Below are positions 21,609-31,862 of a stretch of DNA of 64,000 nucleotides, one piece after another (position 1 is the first letter of the stretch; each line of letters opens with the position of its first letter). The DNA comes from Blasia pusilla (Eukaryota > Marchantiophyta > Marchantiopsida > Blasiales). The stretch spans positions 7,564,001 to 7,628,000 of the forward strand of contig CM114274.1 in the NCBI GenBank assembly GCA_050084515.1, given 5' to 3'. The notes below the pieces were generated by a model. That model ran no database searches. It was not told where the DNA came from and saw only the letters and a program-made list of their open reading frames with translations. The position numbers and the translations under genes are program-made.

Positions 21609-22327
21609 CTTTGCTTGTGAACTCCCAAACCACCTAGATAGATCACATGACCCAAGTACTCAACATCCTCATGGAAGAACTTACACTTTCTTGGATGCAA
21701 ACGTAGACCATGAGCTTTCAACCGCTTAAACACAATCTGCAAATGTATTCGATGCTCCTCCACCGTGTTACCGAACACCAAGATATCATCAATGTAACAC
21801 CGAACAAAATCCAACCCTGCTAGGATCCTGTCCATAACTCTCTGAAACTCGACAGGTGCATTCTTCAACCCAAAGGGTAAGAATTTTCACCAGTACAAAC
21901 AATCCTTGCCATGAGAGTTGACATCCCAAAATGTTGTTTTGGCCTTGTCACTCTCTCGAATTGGCAACTGATGGTATCCTGCCCGAAGATCCAAAGTACT
22001 AAAAATCTTTTTCTGTCCCACCACATCAAAGATCTCCTCAAGTGTAGGCACGGCATACCTATCGGCCTTGGTCTGCCGATTGATAGGACGATAATCTCCA
22101 CACATCCGCCTATCCGTGTAGTTGCCATGCACATCCTTTTTAGCAGGCATGACAGTGGCTGATGCATACTCTCCATGCGATAACTCCACTAATCCAGCCT
22201 CCAAAAGGTCCAACGTCCTACTCTGAATCAGTTCCCTCTCCATATCACTATATTGGTAGGGACGACGGAAGATTGGAGAATCACTAGCCAAATCAATCCG
22301 TATACCGGGTCCAACCAAAGCACCCAA
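21575..22327 (-). pseudogene. Reverse transcriptase, element B
   Basis: The RT runs from GPGIRIDLASDSPIF (22327 side) through CGDYRPINRQTKADRY and FSTLDLRAGYHQLP to CYIDDILVF (frame 21868-21575). It is broken by one stop or frameshift near 21880 and another near 21610, where a base is missing relative to A. All three catalytic aspartates are kept. A shorter third frame in the same region (22176-21865) is a shadow of the same coding DNA. Confidence 0.9.
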
Positions 22328-22478
22328 ACTCCTTCATGCTAAAGGAAAAACAACTCCTATGAGCACGTAGGAATTGTGTCTAACGTCGTTTCTCACCTCC
22401 CCTAAGCTTGGGCCTAAGTAATGGCTCCCAAGTCTCCTCCACTGGCACACTAGAGGGAGAGGACGATGCCATTGGCTG

Positions 22479-23690
22479 CTAGGAAACCCCCTCACAAGAT
22501 GGTACACCCTTAGCTACACCATCAACTGAGCAAATAACTCCTCCACCAGCATGAGCAACCAACTCCACATGCCCAGCCATTACATCCCATTTACTCCAAG
22601 GATGCAAAATACTATTCTCCTCGTCCCCAACCGATGTCTCTACCGTCCCGGTAGCCATCGAGCTCATCTCAAGGGGTGGAAGACCCATAGACATAGTCCG
22701 AAGTTGACGTTGCTCGGCCATCCCAAGACTCAAAATCCAGGTCAAAAAATTCAGGTCCATGGCATGACCCAACACATGACGTCGTGAAGCCTTAGAAATG
22801 GAAGCAACCGATGTCACACTAGTAGCAAATCCCATTGCACGCTCTCTCTCTCTCATCAGCGTCAGGCTCCATCAACTATTGCACATGAGAATCCCATACA
22901 AGCCCGGGACCACCTTCCCTGTAGGCATGTGACGAGGGAAAACTCACAAATGTGGGTAGAAGCATCCTAGGGTGGCCCACACGGTTCACCACTGCCATGG
23001 GTGACCGATCAATAACCCTCACCACCTGAGAAAGTCGCCCAGTATCCAAGATAATATCCATTGTAAGGCAAGGATCCCACTGCACTACATCATATGCTCG
23101 ACGTAGAACCTCCCTAGGCAACAAGTTTGTCAACCACAAGCGTGGACGATGTGCACGCGAGCCAACTCGCGCTGCATCCAACAACACTGCTGGTCCAATC
23201 CAAGACCGCACCTCATGAACACTCGCCATCATCCGGGTCCGAGTGTCACCCAACAATGGAACATTCTCCAGAATGTAAGCTGGAGCATGTGCCTGATGAA
23301 CTTGAAGATGTCTTTACACCCGTAACATCTCCCAAAATAATCGAGACCTAGGGTTGTGTAATCTATCACCACGACCAGCACGTGTATGACCCTGACATGG
23401 CCATCTAGCAATCACTAAATCCACAAGACCAACCCTCTCAAGGTCCTCCACCCCCAACAATGCAATGTGTGACGGCAAAGCACGATGATACCCACGAATA
23501 GCTGATGGCGGCAACAACTCAGGATATCTCCGCATCAACTGACCGATATGTCAGGATGAGACTCTCTGGGCCGTCTCATCTCGCTCTACATACACACATC
23601 TCTGCACAGGAATACCGGCCTGCAACACTGCAGCCAAACAAGTGCTAATCCTACCAAAGAGACCTAACACACAAATTCCCTCGGGCGGAT
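22479..23690 (-). pseudogene. Cytosine-5 DNA methyltransferase domain, element B
   Basis: The domain would transfer a methyl group from S-adenosylmethionine to C5 of cytosine in DNA. In order it has motif I (ICVLGLFGRIST, near 23680), the YVERDE motif II, motif IV WPCQGH with catalytic Pro-Cys at 23395-23400, motif VI ENVP (near 23260), motif VIII GSRAHRPRLWLTN, a target-recognition stretch, motif IX ERAMGFATS and motif X (RRHVLGHAMDLNFLTWI). The catalytic domain is about 330 residues. The VLLDAARVGSRAHRPR pattern in motif VIII recalls the DNMT3/DRM class more than DNMT1. Motif I differs from C (LFGGIST), with Gly to Arg at a cofactor-binding glycine. A stop follows motif II (near 23548), and frameshifts lie near 23310 and 22870. 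Confidence 0.92.
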
Positions 23691-23699
23691 ACTGCCATA

Positions 23700-24765
23700 C
23701 AATGGGTGTAGTATCCAAAGGGGATAACCCAACTGGACCAGAAGTAGGAGTCCGCCGTGGGGCCTCCTCTTCCTCGTGAGGTATAATAGCCTCACACAAA
23801 GCCTCCTGCACTAGGCGATGAGCCTCTTGCCGTAGTGCACCGCTAGAACTCCAAAGTGGCACATCCAACGATGAGGATGCCACTGTTGCAAAACTAGGGA
23901 TCTCCTCTACCTCCTCATGCATAGGAGAATCCATAGCAGAAAGATTACCCTCCAAAAAGTCTCTTGGCCAAGTGACTACTCCACTAAAACCAGCCACAGA
24001 TGCTAACACCGTTGGGGAAGACCTTCTTGGTTGAGCCCTATAAAGAAATCTCACAGGAACTTGGCTCATACGTCCATCCCCGGACTGCCAACCAGGTCTA
24101 TAAGACGCTGTCTCAATCCAGTAGTCCATCCGAAAACCCATCGGGTACAATATTGCTCCTCCAACTAGTACATCATACGACTCGGCTGATGTGACCACTG
24201 CAGGTACTCCCAACCGTGAGCTATCAGTTGCATGATCTGGTCTCAACTGTACAGACAACTTCTCCCGTGTCATGAATTGAGACCTATCATTGGCTCCTTC
24301 AAGTGATGTTTGAATCTGGAATGGGCAAGGCTCAAGCTCTGATCTCCGAATACCCAAACCAATACATGCCGCCTTTCCCAACATCAAAGGTTGGGCACCA
24401 GAGTCTAACAAGACTCTATCTGGTCTATACACCTGTCATGTAGGACTCACCAATCGGAATATCCCACTCCGGTTGTCCAACATACATACAACAGGTGTAA
24501 GCCTCTCATGATCAATGGCTGGCCGGGTTGGTAATGCATCCATCTTCGCCGTTGCTGCTTGCCAAGTAGTACTGGTACTCAATGCTTCACATGACATAGA
24601 GGGTCGCTCCACCGTAACACCCTCATCCACCTCAGCATGTGTAGCAGTAACACCCCCACGTTCACACAACGTGGCTGCTAGCTGAAATACAGGAGCTAAG
24701 TCAACTCCTAAAGCCATCACTCCGTGGTGAAAACAATGGGGATCCCAACAAGTTGCCATCCGCAC
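23700..24765 (-). pseudogene. Aspartic protease region, element B
   Basis: The retroviral-type protease would cut the polyprotein. The active-site triplet is in RVLLDSGAQPLMLGKAA near 24400, and a second hydrophobic block with YDVLVGGAILYPMGF corresponds to the C-terminal flap/helix part. It continues toward the DNMT in one open frame (24432-23551) through a low-complexity linker of about 130 residues. A stop at about 24434 separates it from the upstream part (24765-24436), which ends in DNRSGIFRLVSPT, also conserved in C and D. Confidence 0.85.
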
Positions 24766-25277
24766 ATCTTGCCTTTGGATGTTGCATCTGTGTCTACTAC
24801 ACGCGATGTAGATGCCTCAATCCCCACTGTAGGCTCAATAGGCTGTGTAGGAACCATGGATGGAGTCCTAAGCACCTTAGACAACAAGAATGATTGGGGA
24901 AGCCTAGCCTGCCTCCCAGCCTCACCCCTCTGTGGGTCCAACTCCACAGTAGCACCACGTGGCTCTGACGCTTGAGTGGCTCCTCTTGTAACTGCAGCTG
25001 ATGCCTCAACCTGTGTTGCACTCGCCATATAAGAGAGATCATCCCCTCCATAAGAGGTGGAAGCCCCTGCTCCTGAACCTGCTCTATGCTGGATACTAGC
25101 CATAGTAGCCAACCTCTGCTCCAACTGCTCAATCCTGGCAACCGTTGCTGACTTTGTCGTAGTGGTAGGTGTAGCCACCATAGGCTCTCCAACCACTGGT
25201 CCACCTCTACCACCCCTACCACCTCTACCACCTTGGCCTCTCGGAGCTACTCCACCACGGCCACGGCATGATCTCAA
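24717..25277 (-). CDS. RGG-rich linker of the Gag-Pol polyprotein, element B
   Basis: The 186-residue frame begins with an Arg/Gly-rich tract (repeated GGRGG within the first 30 residues) followed by Thr/Ser/Ala-rich sequence and a short helix (IEQLEQRLATM). RGG tracts commonly bind RNA, so it may assist the neighbouring CCHC knuckle in genome packaging. C and D have a Gly/Pro-rich version at the same place. This is inference from composition. The frame is not joined to its neighbours without shifts. Confidence 0.6.
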   Translation of the reverse strand: MRSCRGRGGVAPRGQGGRGGRGGRGGPVVGEPMVATPTTTTKSATVARIEQLEQRLATMASIQHRAGSGAGASTSYGGDDLSYMASATQVEASAAVTRGATQASEPRGATVELDPQRGEAGRQARLPQSFLLSKVLRTPSMVPTQPIEPTVGIEASTSRVVDTDATSKGKMCGWQLVGIPIVFTTE

Positions 25278-25337
25278 CTCCGGATGAAGATCAAAGCAAC
25301 GCTCTCAAGGATGACCTGGTCTCCCGCAATGATCACA

Positions 25338-25748
25338 CTAAGTTGGGGCCAAGTGAGGCCCATCCTCCAAAGTCCATCTCCCATCCTCTTGGGGACAAAA
25401 CCTCCTAACATGATCACCTCTACATGTCCAACATGACTGTCCTTGCTGCGGGGCAGCAAATGAAGGCAATGGTCTCTGCACAAGTGTCCCTCTAGGACGT
25501 GACTGAGGTCGTGTGTACCCCCCATGACTCCCACTACTACTACCACCACCACTACTACGAGACTGTGAGATGAACTGCTGAACACGAGAAGTAGTAGTTG
25601 TATCCCTACGGAATGCGGATGTCACCACTCTCTCCTCCACCATGTTAAGCTCAATCTTCTCAGATAGAGCAAACATATGGGTAAATGTGGGTGAATCATC
25701 ACTCACAAGAGTAGCATCACGTACCCTACGGCGCAACTCTCTGTCCAA
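25338..25748 (-). CDS. Gag C-terminal part with CCHC zinc knuckle, element B
   Basis: The open frame carries the end of the capsid region (RRRVRDATLVSD, FALSEKIELNMVEERVV), a Ser/Gly-rich tract, and CWTCRGDHVRRFC. The last is a retroviral zinc knuckle in which the spacing C-x2-C-x3-H-x4-C is kept. It would bind the RNA genome in the virus-like particle. D and C have CWTCGGAHRQRDC at the same place. The frame is broken upstream near 25755. Confidence 0.85.
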   Translation of the reverse strand: MDRELRRRVRDATLVSDDSPTFTHMFALSEKIELNMVEERVVTSAFRRDTTTTSRVQQFISQSRSSGGGSSSGSHGGYTRPQSRPRGTLVQRPLPSFAAPQQGQSCWTCRGDHVRRFCPQEDGRWTLEDGPHLAPT

Positions 25749-25759
25749 GATCCCATACC

Positions 25760-26550
25760 AAAACTAGACTACTTGAGCCTCAGTCACACCATGGGTAACT
25801 GAAATCAAGCGTTGCATACGAGTGTATGCCTCACAAAGAATTTCACCAACCTTTCGCTCAAATTTCTGGAGACTCCTCAACTTCTTTGTCTTCACTCCCT
25901 AATAGTTCTTCTTCAACCTCTTGAAGAACTTTGCAACCAGGCTGAATGATGGTGGGGCACTAGTACCTCCACTACTACCCCCATTGGTACCTCCACTGGT
26001 ACCCCCACTCCGGGCTCGTACTCGTACCACTCAACGTCGGGCTCGCATGCATAGTAGGAGCATTACTACCAATACCACCATGGGTGATAGACACATAGCC
26101 TGGAGGCCAATATTGTCTCCACACCTCAATCTCAACAACATGGTCCTTCCTAAACTCATGGTAATCATCCATGGGTGATCCTTCCAAGTGCTGAAACAAC
26201 CCCTTCCAAGCCAAGAAGGGTGTAAACAACGTGGCGTTCCGCAACATCTGCATATCACACCACGTATCAAACTCCTGAATGAAGTTCTCCAACTAAATGG
26301 TACCCACTGCACCCAAGTATCGTCGTGGGCCCTTGATGGCCCCATATATCTCGTCCATGTTCCAAATCAATGGAGCTGCAACACTCGATAACAACGTAGA
26401 AGGCTGGGTGTTTGGAACACCCTCGTCCTCCTCTTCATCAATCGTTGGAAGTGGAAAAGGTAGCCGATACCTCAATCCACTTCGTGTAAAACCACCACTG
26501 ACCGCACCACCGTCCCCAACCAGACCACCAAACAGCTCCGTGATGACCAA
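25760..26550 (-). pseudogene. Gag capsid region, element B
   Basis: The start is taken at 26550 (MVITELFGGL), matching the position of MAFFQGLEEW in D. The frame is stopped once after GAVGTI (near 26292) where D continues with DLDDFIQEFDTWC. The capsid-like block FIQEFDTWCD..., WKGLFQHLEGSPMDDY follows. This is the standard Ty3 Gag fold (LTR_gag/retrotransposon Gag type). The last part (25970-25760) is broken. Confidence 0.8.
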
Positions 26551-28065
26551 CGCCGATGCCGCACCACCACCAAATCACCACCACTAAGTAACCAAGTGAC
26601 GTCGATGTCGCTGTACTATTCTAGCTCTACTAGCTATGGGTGTAGGCAACCTAACCTGTAATCACCACAAGAAGCCTCCCACGGTCTATAGGTCATCACT
26701 CCAGCCTCACTGCCGGTAGCCCACAGGAGTAACACTACTTTGGAAATCATCGTCAACCCTAACAATGGGCGCGCAAGCAAGAAGCAACGATGGAGGGGAT
26801 CCAAACACAAGAAGTCCAACGACAACCCTCCAATAGCAAATGGAAATCAAGGTAACACAATCCACCAAACGTGGCGCCCCCTGAATCCACAGAACCCACC
26901 ACACAATTCTAACGCAATAGCTACTCGACCGCGGATCGATGACGTGCTAGTCGGACTCAAAGCACCTGAAAATATCATCTACATGGAGAGGCTACACCAT
27001 ACTATGCGCTAGAGGTCCATCAACCAAAAACCCGAGATGCATAAAGCGCCTAACACATCTCTGAACAACACCAAATGAGCTACATCAATGTGTACACTGG
27101 CATAGTTAAGAACTCAGCGGTTAAGCATCTTCCAGGCAGAATAGCCCAAAGATGGGTGACCAGTTATGCAATACTCGACTCACAAATCCTGCAAAAACTG
27201 CTTCACGCCCAAGCAAGCAAGCTTGCTCCTTGCTCCTTACTCCGCCTTTCACGCCCACTCGCCCCGAACTACCACGAGTTGCCTCGAAGCCTCAAAACGC
27301 CGAGAAATGCTTGAGACATGCCCTGTTTGCCACGCTTTGCTATGCTTCAGTATGGAGAGAGGCCCAACCAGGGTGCCCCCAACGGGATAGGAGTCTCCAA
27401 CAAAGGACGAATCACCAACCAACCAACCCCTCCGATCTATTGTCCACCATAGCCAGACCTTGAGCTAGTCCGCGAAATTTTGATCAGCAATTACTCCACA
27501 AATCCTCAACCAAAATTGAATTTGTTTCAACCAGAATTCAATTGGCCACCATAACTATCTCTCCACAAAAAATCAGCTACACCAAGCTCTGTACTCCAAG
27601 CTAAAAATCAGACAACCTCGTTGTCCATACACCTGCAGAATCGCAAATCCGACAGCGCTTCCGCCCAGATTCACGCACACAAAAATCCGCAACGCTCCAC
27701 ACACTCAAGCAGATAGCTTCACATGAGATCACAATACAAGTAGCAAAAGGAACCTCTCACCCAATCTGGATGAACTTCAACAGATCTTCCGCACTCCAAG
27801 CTCTCCACATCAGAAAACCGTCAAACACGAACTAGAATCTTCAATCCTTGATAACTTCCAACTCCCTTGACGAAATCCGGCGATCTAAAGCGCGTTGGAA
27901 AGCTCTCAGCAAGGCGCTTCTTTCCCAACCAACCACGCACCAGATTCCAACCTCCAACATAGTCCACAAGCCACGAACATCCACGGGTGAGTACACAATC
28001 AGCCCCTAACAAGATCCTACTGATCCACAATCGAAGCTACCATCGATCTACTCTAGTTCTTTGAG
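26551..28065 (-). other. 5' leader of element B
   Basis: This is the region between the 5' LTR and Gag, about 1.5 kb and unusually long. The small ORFs here have no recognisable motifs. A classical initiator-Met PBS (TGGTATCAGAGC) is absent next to the LTR. The first bases on the - strand are CTCAAAGAACTAGAG, so the primer tRNA may be different or the site mutated. Confidence 0.6.
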
Positions 28066-28433
28066 TGAAATCCGTGAAAGATCTACTATCATAAAACACG
28101 TATAGAATCACATACAATCGAGCCAAACCCACTCTACGATGGGAGAATCCAAGTCGAAGCTTGCGGGAACCACCATAACCAAGAGCTCTACTCACTACCA
28201 AGGCTAACTCCCAATGCAACAGGCTCAACTCAAAGAACTAATTATTTTTTGAGTGCACTCCACACTATATCCTCCAACCTAAGAGCGGGCCCTATTGGAA
28301 AAGTCACCCTCAACTGAGTAACCCCCAACCCTATGTATGAAACCGCATCTCTACCTAGACACTACAGCCCTACATAAGGTATGGCCTCTACTAGCACATT
28401 ATACTCTACGACATAATCCATATGGTCATGACA
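28066..28433 (-). repeat. 5' LTR of element B (truncated, 368 bp)
   Basis: It matches 18719-19085 of the left LTR and stops at GGTCATGACA, losing the first ~105 bp of the LTR on the - strand. The sequence right of 28433 is unrelated AT-rich DNA, so the promoter end of the LTR has been lost. Confidence 0.85.
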
Positions 28434-29865
28434 ACGTTGGTATTAACACTATTTTCATGTTAATTTTACTATCGTGACACATTTCGGATAGTCAATATAA
28501 CATGGCACTTTTTTTGCATTCTCACTCTACTCTTTCTATTCCTTGTGCTCAATTGCATAATTTATTGTGTCTCTCTGCTTTTCTACTATTAACTTATTGT
28601 TTTCTAAGTTCTCTTACCTCTATATTTCAGTTTAATAAAGGATGTCTCTCATTATACTTCATTCTTTCTTTTACTACGATGCATGTTTTTCTTCATGGTT
28701 GTCCATCTACTTTCCATGTTTCCATGTTCACTCAATCTATGCAAACATTATGATAGTAATTTTTGTGTCTCTCTGCTTTTCTACTATTAACTTATTTTTG
28801 GCTAGGTTATCTTACCCCTGTATTTCAATTTACTAAAGGATGTCTCTCATTGTACTTGATTCTTTCTTTTACTTCTCTGCATGTTTTTCTTCATGGTTGT
28901 CCGTTTGCTTTCCATGTTCATTTCATTTATGTAGAAATTATGATTATAATTTTTGTATACCACTGTGGATCAGATTTCATGATTATTCATCTGCTTACCA
29001 TCCTTCCTTTTCATTCACTCTCATACATATTACTTATCCATCTAAATATAATCTTTCCAACTTCTTTTATCTTCTACGTACATTCCAAAAAACTCATTAG
29101 AAGTCTCTTGTTTTGTCTCTTATTTTCCACTTACATGTATTTCAATATGTTCACATGCACACAAAACATCTACATGTAAACTCTCGTTCGAGTCTCCTTT
29201 TGACTCATCCAACTCATTGCATTTAACATATGGATCTCCTAAAAATCGCAAAGAGTTACTTATGAGAAATGCGAACTAGATTATTAATACAAGAGAAAAA
29301 AGAGAAGACACACAATGAGAAAATCTATATACTTCAGATAGTCGCGTTTACGGCTTCAACTCTCTTGCACCTCCATCCCTGATACCCACTTAATCTACCT
29401 ACTTCAAACTTTCTGAACTTCATTCCACATGTAGTTAAGGCCCATATGATTTCATCCACTGCATTCATATCCTCTATTTCATTTCTCACTCCCTATAAAC
29501 TTTCGCAATTTTCAGTTCTCATCTACATAATCTTCTTCTCATGTACCACATTTTACATTACACTAATACATAATACCTCACCAATTTTTTCATTCCTACT
29601 TCCACACTACATATGGTCTAATTACACTTCTCTAACAAATAAACCCTCTACCCTTCTTTTTTGCCACTCATTCTATTTCCAATTATTTTCTTCCCTATTT
29701 TTCGCCATGTATTTACTTCCACCAATTCTACACTTTTTACTTTCATAATTTCTTACTCCACTATTGCAAATTTAACCACCATCACTTATGGCTGCATACA
29801 TGTTTAATAATCAGATTTGTTTTTAAATACGCGAAAAAAGATTTAAATTTATTTTTTACCACGAA
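28434..29865. other. AT-rich region without a supported gene
   Basis: T-rich on the + strand with several short hydrophobic ORFs that arise from composition. It includes the tandem duplication listed separately. No element ends are seen. Confidence 0.45.
28566..28955. repeat. Tandem duplication, two ~195-bp units
   Basis: The unit beginning TGTGTCTCTCTGCTTTTCTA at 28566 recurs at about 28763. Both units run through GGATGTCTCTCATT and TTCTTCATGGTTGTCC, with scattered differences. It creates the duplicated look of overlapping small ORFs here. Confidence 0.85.
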
Positions 29866-29925
29866 AGAGCACGTCACGGACTGCGAGCCCTATTTAAAAC
29901 GAATTTCACACGGGCTATACACTAG
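29866..29925 (+). mobile_element. Helitron-like 3' terminus
   Basis: The + strand sequence AGCCC...CACGGGCTATACACTAG ends at 29925. AGCCC at 29886 can pair with GGGCT at 29912. The last 15 bases match the 3' end of the mini-Helitron at 11965. No matching TC end was found upstream, so this is a relic. Confidence 0.45.
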
Positions 29926-31862
29926 CTTTATTTTTTTAATTTAAACGAATTTCAGTATATAGCCTCCAACACGGAGACGACGGCTCCGACGATGTCAGCA
30001 ATGACCTAACCTAAGCCGACGGTATGTTTCGGAGCTGGAGGAATCTCCGTCGGAAAACAGGATATTCTGTGAGCACAGTGGGCGCTTTTGGGCCGACGCT
30101 TGCGCGCGAATGTCCACGTGTGCGGAGCGCATTGATCCAGCGGCGTAAGGCCAGCAAGCCTTTCCGTCGGGTCCGTCCGAGACGAGAAGGATTCCCGCAT
30201 TCACAGCAGCACCTCCATCTCTCCCGTGCGCTCGTGGATCGCACCGCTCAGTCACCCTGAGAACTTGGAATCGCTATCCTAATCCCTCGGAAATTGGTTC
30301 TTATTCTCGCTGGCCGAACGTTGCAACGAGGAACCGCGTGAGGGAGAGTGGGAGATACACGTGCAGACACTTTGTCCCTCGTTTCTTACATCGGTTAAGA
30401 GAGAGAGAGATGTGTGCGGACAGTTTGGCTCACTTCTTATTGTAATTGAGAGAGGCAATTTGGCTCTCTTGTTATGATGTAGAGAGAGAGAGAGATGTGT
30501 GCGGACAGTTTGGCTCACTTCTTATTGTAATTGAGAGAGGCAATTTGGCTCTCTTGTTATGATTTAGAGAGAGAGAGAGAGAGGTATTGTGTGCGGAAAA
30601 ATTGTCTCTCTTCTTATTATGATTTGAAGTGCAGTGGCTTTCCGACCGGATGAGCTGCAGATTTGAACCTGGTGGCCAGGATCGTGGGAAAAGTGTGTGC
30701 TGGGAGCCTCATCACTTGTGGTGTCTTTTCTCGTCCCCTGAATCTGAGGCTGCAGTGCCGCGACGGCAGCATTCGCCCAGGTATTGGCGCGTGTCTCTCA
30801 TGGCGGTTTTGGTTGGAGGTGGGGGTCGTTGATCGCTCTCGCGTGCCGTGGAGGTATATTGGAGATGGTGAACGGTTTGCGTCGACGTTCAGACGACTAG
30901 TTTGAAAGTGAGCGAGGCTGTTGTTGGCAGAAACGTCGCAGGAATGGGTTCCACTCTCTCTTTCCCGCAGGTATGATTGTGACTATCTTTGTACGAGACG
31001 TGGAGAGGCCGCAGGTTGTGGTTAAGGGCAAGAATTGATTTCGTTTAAGTTGCATTGTTCCGGGGATTTCTCATCTATCTGTCGCATCGCAATTCGCTAC
31101 GTGGTCGATCGCTTCGCTCTTTCCATCCACGCTACAATCTCTTACTGTAGTGCTTGTTCTCACCATTCCAACGCGTTCTTCGTATGACCCCGTGCCACTA
31201 TTAATCTTTGTGCTCGAGCTGGAGTTAGTATCGCTATCTGTCGCTGCCATTGTTTCAGGAGAGTGTTTGAGGGATGGGGTTCAACTCAGATAAGCCTTCA
31301 GATAATTGGGGGTGCACTTCAATCACCCAGTGCAAGCATGAAACAGAACTGTGTTTGGGTTTCCAAATGTGCTGGGCAGCACTGTAAAGCGCACTATGGC
31401 TGAATGGCATCTTGAACATCAAACCTTCTATCTTTGAGTGCGCCACGAGTGATGGTTGTAATGATGACGGTCTTCTTCTTTGAACATGATTAAGTACGCA
31501 TAAAGTACTGTGAGAACTTGCCCTGTCACGAGATTAGTCTTGTTTCATGTGGTTGAGCTGCTCTTTTTGTATCTCAAGCGTGTTGGGGGCGTGGGGGGAG
31601 GTGTTCGCCAGATTTGTGTGAGGTCGTCAAGGTTGATAGTTCTTTCGCCTTAGGGAACCGCACAATAAGAGCTCTACAGGTGAAATTGTGCTGCGGTAGA
31701 TGAGTCTGTGAAGGGCAGTGGTTGTTTGGTCATTCCTTGAACCAGATGGTAGAAATTGAATGCTGGGATGTTGTCAATTTAATCTCGCTTGCATTAGACT
31801 TATGTCAGCTCACTAGGAACAATTTTTTGTTTACTCTTCAACAGGGTTTCGAAGATGATGAT
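29926..31862 (+). promoter_or_regulatory. Region upstream of the coiled-coil gene
   Basis: It contains GC-rich sequence (30000-30260 and 30640-30900), a GA-rich tandem repeat (30395-30575) and T-rich sequence before the AG acceptor at 31843-31844. It probably holds the promoter, 5' UTR exon(s) and an intron in the 5' UTR. ORFs at 30629-30905 are short and overlapping in two frames, and I do not accept them as genes. Confidence 0.35.
30395..30580. repeat. GA-microsatellite-linked tandem repeat (~83-bp unit)
   Basis: The unit (GA)n-TGTGTGCGGACAGTTTGGCTC...TTGGCTCTCTTGTTATGAT occurs twice in full, at about 30401-30483 and 30484-30567, and a third time in shortened form to about 30625. Confidence 0.8.

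Larger units (their letters stand above)
18719..28433 (-). mobile_element. DNMT-gypsy element B (near full length, 9.7 kb)
   Basis: This is the most complete copy in the window. On the - strand it has 5' LTR (truncated), leader, Gag, CCHC, RGG linker, protease, DNMT, RT, RNase H, integrase, PHD, PPT and 3' LTR. The two LTRs match along the 368 bp present in both. The right LTR lacks its first ~105 bp. Multiple stops and frameshifts make it inactive, but no domain is missing. No target-site duplication can be shown, because the left LTR abuts a second LTR fragment and the right LTR is truncated. Confidence 0.93.

Noticed and set aside
28502-29179. Overlapping + strand ORFs that look like membrane proteins (repeated twice)
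   Set aside because: The hydrophobic residues come from T-rich tandemly duplicated DNA, and the frames overlap each other.
30006-30260. Four overlapping ORFs in a GC-rich patch
   Set aside because: Open in several frames on both strands because of base composition; no motif is seen.
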